DNA from: Pseudomonas sp. URMO17WK12:I2
Lineage (GTDB): Bacteria > Pseudomonadota > Gammaproteobacteria > Pseudomonadales > Pseudomonadaceae
NCBI RefSeq assembly: GCF_003253735.1
Contig: NZ_QKYW01000001.1
Coordinates: 992,001 to 1,056,000, forward strand
Direction: 5' to 3'
Length of the DNA stretch: 64,000 nucleotides
Part shown: piece by piece, positions 59,901 to 64,000 of the stretch
Layout of the letters: each line of letters starts with the position of its first letter
Position numbering within the stretch: position 1 is the first letter of the stretch
The notes under the pieces: model-generated
What the model saw: only the letters and a program-made list of their open reading frames with translations
What the model was told of the DNA's origin: nothing
The model's database searches: none
Program-made: the position numbers and the translations under genes

Positions 59901-60647
59901 ATGGCACGCCCCGCGCCCCGCACGCTGCAGGTCATTTCATCGCGCTTGGTCACCCCGCACATGCTGCGCGTGACCTTGGGCGGCGGCGAGATCGATAGCT
60001 TCCCCGGCGACCAGGAAAGCGCCTATATCAAGCTGATGTTCTCGCCCCCCGGCAGCGACAAGGCTCTGGTGCGCACCTACACCGTGCGCCAGCAGCGCGC
60101 CGATCAGTTCGACGTCGACTTCGTGCTGCATGAAGATGCCGGCCCGGCATCGCAATGGGCCAAGGACGCAAAGCCCGGCGACAGCATCGTGATCGGCGGA
60201 CCGGGCCCGAAGAAGCTGGTCGACAACAGCGCCGACTGGTTTCTGCTGATCGGCGACATGACCGCGCTGCCGGCACTCAGCGTCAACCTGGAGCAGATGC
60301 CTGCCGATGCCAGAGGCCACGCGATCATCGAGGTGATCGACGAGCGTGATATCCAGCCGCTGCGTCACCCCGCCGGCATCGAACTGCACTGGCTGATCAA
60401 CCCGCACCCGGGTGAAAACAGCCAGTTGCTGGTCGATCATGTACGAAAGCTTGAGTGGCTACCGGGCCGGCCCAGCATCTGGGCCGCCTGCGAATTCAGC
60501 GGCATGCGCGCGCTGCGCCAGCACCTCAAGCAGGAACGCCAGGTCGATCGCAAGGATCTGTATATCTCCAGCTACTGGAAACTGGGCAGCAGCGAAGATC
60601 AACATAAAGCGGTCAAACGCGAAGATGCCGACACCCAAGGCGATTGA
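59901..60647 (+). CDS. Siderophore-interacting FAD-binding reductase
   Basis: A 248-residue protein of the SIP/ViuB family, a flavin reductase that releases iron from ferri-siderophores. The FAD-binding segment is VRTYTVRQQRADQFDVDFVLH; the NAD domain contains WFLLIGDMTALPAL and IWAACEFSGMRALR. The ATG has AGGAG six bases upstream. No siderophore gene lies nearby, so the substrate is unknown. Confidence 0.9.
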   Translation: MARPAPRTLQVISSRLVTPHMLRVTLGGGEIDSFPGDQESAYIKLMFSPPGSDKALVRTYTVRQQRADQFDVDFVLHEDAGPASQWAKDAKPGDSIVIGGPGPKKLVDNSADWFLLIGDMTALPALSVNLEQMPADARGHAIIEVIDERDIQPLRHPAGIELHWLINPHPGENSQLLVDHVRKLEWLPGRPSIWAACEFSGMRALRQHLKQERQVDRKDLYISSYWKLGSSEDQHKAVKREDADTQGD

Positions 60648-60894
60648 CGCGTTTCGCCAGGCACGCCTGGCGAACCATGAAAACGAGAACGGGCCCGCAG
60701 GTAGCGCAGTGCCAGTCGGCGGCAAGTTGTGCCGATCCTCTGCAATCCTGTTACACTCGGGCCTTCCCGCCAGGCTTGCGCCCGGATGCTAACCCCCAGT
60801 GGTCAGCAGTACCGGTCGGGATTGCGCGCCCCACGCGTGATTCAAGCCAGGCACGACACCTATAGGGCCACGCCCTCACCAGACAGGATTTCAC

Positions 60895-62745
60895 ATGTCC
60901 TTTGCCTCCCTCGGTCTCTCCGAGGCTTTAGTCCGTGCGGTCGAAGCCGCCGGCTACACCCAGCCCACTCCGGTGCAACAGCGGGCCATCCCCGCCGCGT
61001 TGCAAGGTCGCGACCTGATGGTTGCAGCCCAGACGGGTACAGGTAAGACAGGCGGTTTCGCGCTGCCGATCCTCGAGCGACTGTTCCCCAACGGTCACCC
61101 GGATCGCGAACAACGCCACGGCCCGAAACAGCCCCGCGTGCTGGTGCTCACCCCCACTCGCGAACTGGCCGCCCAGGTGCATGACAGCTTCAAGCTGTAT
61201 GCCCGTGATCTGAAATTCGTCAGCACCTGCATCTTTGGTGGTGTTGGCATGAACCCGCAGGTGCAGGCACTGGCCAAGGGCGTCGACGTACTGGTCGCCT
61301 GCCCGGGTCGCCTGCTCGACCTCGCCGGCCAAGGCAGCGTCGACCTGTCCCACGTGGAAATCCTCGTGCTGGACGAAGCCGACCGCATGCTCGACATGGG
61401 CTTCATTCACGATGTGAAGAAAGTCCTCGCCCGCCTGCCGGCCAAGCGCCAGAACCTGCTGTTCTCGGCGACCTTCTCGAAGGACATCACCGACCTGGCT
61501 GGCAAGCTCCTGCACAATCCGGAGCGCATCGAAGTCACGCCGCCGAACACCACGGTCGAGCGAATCGAACAGCGCGTATTCCGCCTGGCTGCCAGCCATA
61601 AACGGGCCCTGCTCGCTCACCTGATCACCGCGGGCGCCTGGGAACAGGTGCTGGTGTTCACCCGTACCAAGCACGGCGCCAACCGCCTGGCCGAGTACCT
61701 GGACAAACACGGCCTGCCGGCCGTGGCGATTCATGGCAACAAGAGCCAGAACGCCCGAACCAAAGCCCTGGCCGACTTCAAGGCCAACAAGGTACGCATC
61801 CTGGTCGCTACCGATATCGCCGCCCGCGGCCTGGATATCGACCAACTGCCTCACGTGGTCAACTTCGAACTGCCCAACGTCGAGGAAGATTACGTACACC
61901 GTATCGGCCGTACCGGTCGTGCCGGGCGTAGCGGTGAGGCGATCTCCCTGGTCGCGCCGGACGAAGAGAAGCTGCTCAAGGGCATCGAGCGGATGACCAA
62001 GCAGAAGATCCCGGACGGCGACCTGATGGGTTTCGATGCCAGCAAGGTCGAAGCCGAGCGCCCGGAAGTGCGCGAGCCGCAGAAGCCGCGCCAACCGCGC
62101 GGTGCCAAGCCAGAAGGTGAGCGCCAGAACGGTGGCCGCCGTGACAAAGGCAAGGATGGCGGCCGAGCGAAAACCCAGCCACAGGCCAAAGCCAAACCTG
62201 CTCGCGGCCAACAGCCGCGCAGCCAGGCACGCCCAGCACCTGCAGCAGGCGCCCCGGCCCTGCCGCCGGATCGCGCACCGGACGAGTTCCGCGATGACGA
62301 AATCGACAACTTCGGTAACCGCGCTGATTACGTGCCGACCCAAGAGAAGCCGCAAGGCCGTGGCCGTCGTCCAGGCGCCGGGCAGAATGCCGGCGCGGCA
62401 GGCCAGGCACCACGTGGCCAGGGCAAGGGCCCACGTACCGGCGGTGGTGCAGGTGCCAATGGCGGCGGCAAACGTCAGGGCCAGGGTCAAGGCGGTGGTC
62501 GTAACCGCGGCGGCGACAACCGTGGCCGTGGTGCGCGTGACAATGTCACCACATCGCTGAATCGCGATGAGCTGCCACGCCGTGAAGGCCCGCGTCGGGA
62601 TACGCCCGAGAAGCAGCCGATCATCATGCACAAGGCTTCGCGCAGTGATCGCCTGCCGACCGCCGAACAGCTCGATCAGCTGCCAAGCAGCCGCCCACGT
62701 GGCGAGAAGCCCGCTCTGCTGACGCGCAACCGCGACAGCGAGTGA
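60895..62745 (+). CDS. rhlE: DEAD-box RNA helicase RhlE with an RG-rich tail
   Basis: ATP-dependent RNA helicase acting in ribosome maturation, cold response or RNA decay. The 616-residue protein has the Q motif ([11 protein letters not shown]), Walker A AQTGTGKT (45-52), DEAD (160-163), SAT and HRIGRTGR motifs in about 1-390. Residues 390-616 form a long basic tail rich in Arg, Gly, Gln and Pro. The tail is typical for RNA binding or phase separation. A terminator follows. Confidence 0.93.
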   Translation: MSFASLGLSEALVRAVEAAGYTQPTPVQQRAIPAALQGRDLMVAAQTGTGKTGGFALPILERLFPNGHPDREQRHGPKQPRVLVLTPTRELAAQVHDSFKLYARDLKFVSTCIFGGVGMNPQVQALAKGVDVLVACPGRLLDLAGQGSVDLSHVEILVLDEADRMLDMGFIHDVKKVLARLPAKRQNLLFSATFSKDITDLAGKLLHNPERIEVTPPNTTVERIEQRVFRLAASHKRALLAHLITAGAWEQVLVFTRTKHGANRLAEYLDKHGLPAVAIHGNKSQNARTKALADFKANKVRILVATDIAARGLDIDQLPHVVNFELPNVEEDYVHRIGRTGRAGRSGEAISLVAPDEEKLLKGIERMTKQKIPDGDLMGFDASKVEAERPEVREPQKPRQPRGAKPEGERQNGGRRDKGKDGGRAKTQPQAKAKPARGQQPRSQARPAPAAGAPALPPDRAPDEFRDDEIDNFGNRADYVPTQEKPQGRGRRPGAGQNAGAAGQAPRGQGKGPRTGGGAGANGGGKRQGQGQGGGRNRGGDNRGRGARDNVTTSLNRDELPRREGPRRDTPEKQPIIMHKASRSDRLPTAEQLDQLPSSRPRGEKPALLTRNRDSE

Positions 62746-62795
62746 TGGCTGATTGAACTCCCCAGGCCTGCGGCCCGGGGGTTCAACCGCTCAAA

Positions 62796-62825
62796 AAAAA
62801 CGCCGGCTCAGAGCCGGCGTTTTTG
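62796..62825. terminator. Bidirectional terminator between rhlE and yceI
   Basis: Stem CGCCGGCT / AGCCGGCG (62801-62819) with a three-base loop, flanked by A and T runs on both sides. Confidence 0.9.
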
Positions 62826-62840
62826 TTTCTAGCGTCAGGC

Positions 62841-63419
62841 TTACTTGCGCACGCCTTCCACCGAGATGATCAGCTCGACTTCTTGCGAAGCCGGGCCCAG
62901 ATCCTTCTCGATGTTGAAGTCTTTCAGTTTCAGCTTGGTGCTGCCCTCGAAACCGGCGCGATAGCCGCCCCATGGGTCGTCGCCCTGGCCAATGAACTTG
63001 GCAGCGATCACCACCGGCTTGGTTACGCCGTTGAGGGTCAGGTCGCCCGTGATGTCGGCGCTGTCCTTGCCGGTCGACTTGACCGAGGTGGACTTGAAGG
63101 TCGCCGTCGGGTTCTTGCTGACGTTGAGGAAGTCGGCACTGCGGATGTGCTTGTCGCGCTCGGCGTGATTGGTGTCGACGCTTTCGGTCTTCAGGGTCAC
63201 GTTGACCTTGCTGGCTTCCGGGTTCTTCTCGTCGAAGGTGAAGGAGCCGTCGAAATCCTTGAAGGTGCCGTACAGCCAGCTGTAGCCCAGGTGGCTGATC
63301 TTGAAATTGACGAAGGCGTGCTGGCCTTGTTTGTCGATAGCGTAGTCAGCAGCCATTGCCTGGCCTGCGCTCAGCAGGGCGGTGCCCAGAGCCAGTGCAG
63401 CGAAAGTCTTCTTCAACAT
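62841..63419 (-). CDS. YceI-family periplasmic protein
   Basis: A 192-residue periplasmic protein with a signal peptide ending GQAMA. It has the lipocalin-like YceI fold ([28 protein letters not shown]) and binds isoprenoid lipids such as ubiquinone-8 in known members. AAGGAG precedes ATG 63419. It lies 63 bases downstream of the cytochrome b561 gene, a common pair. Confidence 0.92.
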   Translation of the reverse strand: MLKKTFAALALGTALLSAGQAMAADYAIDKQGQHAFVNFKISHLGYSWLYGTFKDFDGSFTFDEKNPEASKVNVTLKTESVDTNHAERDKHIRSADFLNVSKNPTATFKSTSVKSTGKDSADITGDLTLNGVTKPVVIAAKFIGQGDDPWGGYRAGFEGSTKLKLKDFNIEKDLGPASQEVELIISVEGVRK

Positions 63420-63482
63420 AACAACTCCTTGTGAAACGAAAGGAACGGCATCGCGCAGCAATGCCGAAGAAACAGCAGAGAA

Positions 63483-64000
63483 TCAGCGCCCGAAGATACG
63501 CAGCAGCGTGCGATCACGGTCGATAAAGTGGTGCTTCAACGCAGCCAGGCCATGCAGGACCGCAAAGATCACGATAGCCCAGGCCAGGTATTCATGGATC
63601 AGACCGGCCACATCGCCCTGATTGGGAATGCTGGTCACGCTTGCCGGCACCTCGAACCAACCGAACACGCTGATACCACGGCCATCGGCGGTGGAAATCA
63701 GGTAGCCGGAGGTCATCAGCACGAACAGCCCCAGGTACAGGAAGCCATGCCCTGCCTTGCTGGCCAGCCGCGTCAGGCGGCCGTGCTCGGCCAGCGCCGG
63801 CGGCGGCGGGCTGGCCAGGCGCCACAGCAGGCGCGCCAGCATGACGATGAACAGCAGGATGCCGATGCTCTTGTGGATGTTCGGCGCCGTCTGATACCAG
63901 CCGCTGTAATAGCTCAGCCCGACCATCCAGAAGCCCAGGGCGAACAACCCGAACACCGCAATGGCCACCAGCCAGTGCAGGGAAACGCTGATCAGACCGT
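63483..64000 (-). CDS. Cytochrome b561 (5' end outside window)
   Basis: A diheme membrane cytochrome that transfers electrons to or from ubiquinone. The frame runs beyond the internal ATG at 63968: preceding codons read GLISVSLHWLVAIAVFGLFA, the family N-terminus with a haem histidine, so the gene is cut by the window edge. Histidines are also in NIHKSIG, GHGFLYLG, IHEYLAW and VLHGLAALKHH. About 172 residues are present of roughly 180. Next to YceI, it may hand over electrons to a lipid-bound quinone. Confidence 0.9.
   Translation of the reverse strand, partial: GLISVSLHWLVAIAVFGLFALGFWMVGLSYYSGWYQTAPNIHKSIGILLFIVMLARLLWRLASPPPPALAEHGRLTRLASKAGHGFLYLGLFVLMTSGYLISTADGRGISVFGWFEVPASVTSIPNQGDVAGLIHEYLAWAIVIFAVLHGLAALKHHFIDRDRTLLRIFGR

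Overview
The window is chromosomal DNA of a GC-rich gammaproteobacterium, almost certainly a Pseudomonas outside P. aeruginosa itself. The evidence is the cyaA-rnk-cyaY-lptM-lysA-dapF-xerC-sutA-glnK-comM-BCCT gene order, the spu/agu polyamine cluster, desA beside a PAS-GGDEF-EAL gene, fba-pgk-epd-tkt-metK order, and ahcY followed by metF. No rRNA, tRNA, prophage, insertion sequence or CRISPR array was seen. Genes are tightly packed, often with ATGA stop/start overlaps.

Layout. 1-2127: 3' part of class I adenylate cyclase. 2224-3293 (minus): rnk, a DUF1289 gene and cyaY. 3475-8037 (plus): the lptM-lysA-dapF-DUF484-xerC-HAD operon. 8190-12209 (minus): sutA, yjbQ and the nitrogen operon glnK-amtB-amt, with a sigma-54 promoter and an NtrC-like site upstream. 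12600-16592 (plus): ubiK, comM and a choline/betaine-type BCCT carrier. 16848-25358 (minus): the polyamine catabolism/uptake operon spuBCDEFGH. 26159-30981 (plus): spuI, a further polyamine-binding protein, aguR, a decayed aguB and aguA. 31070-40733: OprD-type porin, diguanylate cyclase, DesA desaturase, dual GGDEF-EAL protein, glutathione transferase, YccS. 40733-43399: GreA/B-like protein, YgjP-type peptidase, sugar dehydrogenase, membrane protein. 43618-49802 (minus): central carbon genes fba, pgk, epd, tkt with two small lipoproteins. 50044-58207: S-adenosylmethionine cycle genes (an ArsR-methyltransferase regulator, metK, ahcY, metF) interrupted by a small secreted protein, ligB, a cytochrome c'-like lipoprotein and a thioesterase. 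58462-64000: ppnN, a siderophore-interacting-type flavin reductase, rhlE, yceI and a partial cytochrome b561.

How the parts work together. The spu/agu block imports putrescine, spermidine and agmatine and channels them to gamma-glutamyl or aminotransferase catabolism. Compared with the P. aeruginosa arrangement as I remember it, spuA is absent from between spuB and spuI, and aguB is reduced to three recognisable fragments. The methyl cycle is covered by two different S-adenosylhomocysteine-type controls within 6 kb: a palindromic operator before the ArsR-methyltransferase/metK operon, and an SAH riboswitch before ahcY-metF. The glnK operon carries the expected NtrC/RpoN nitrogen control.

The most unusual structures are: a tandem 86-bp duplication at the spuG/spuH junction that makes a chain of ATGA-coupled mini-ORFs; the aguB relic; a plus-facing terminator inside the minus-strand spu operon; and two palindromic intergenic repeat families. 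I did not find a wholly new defence or mobile system.
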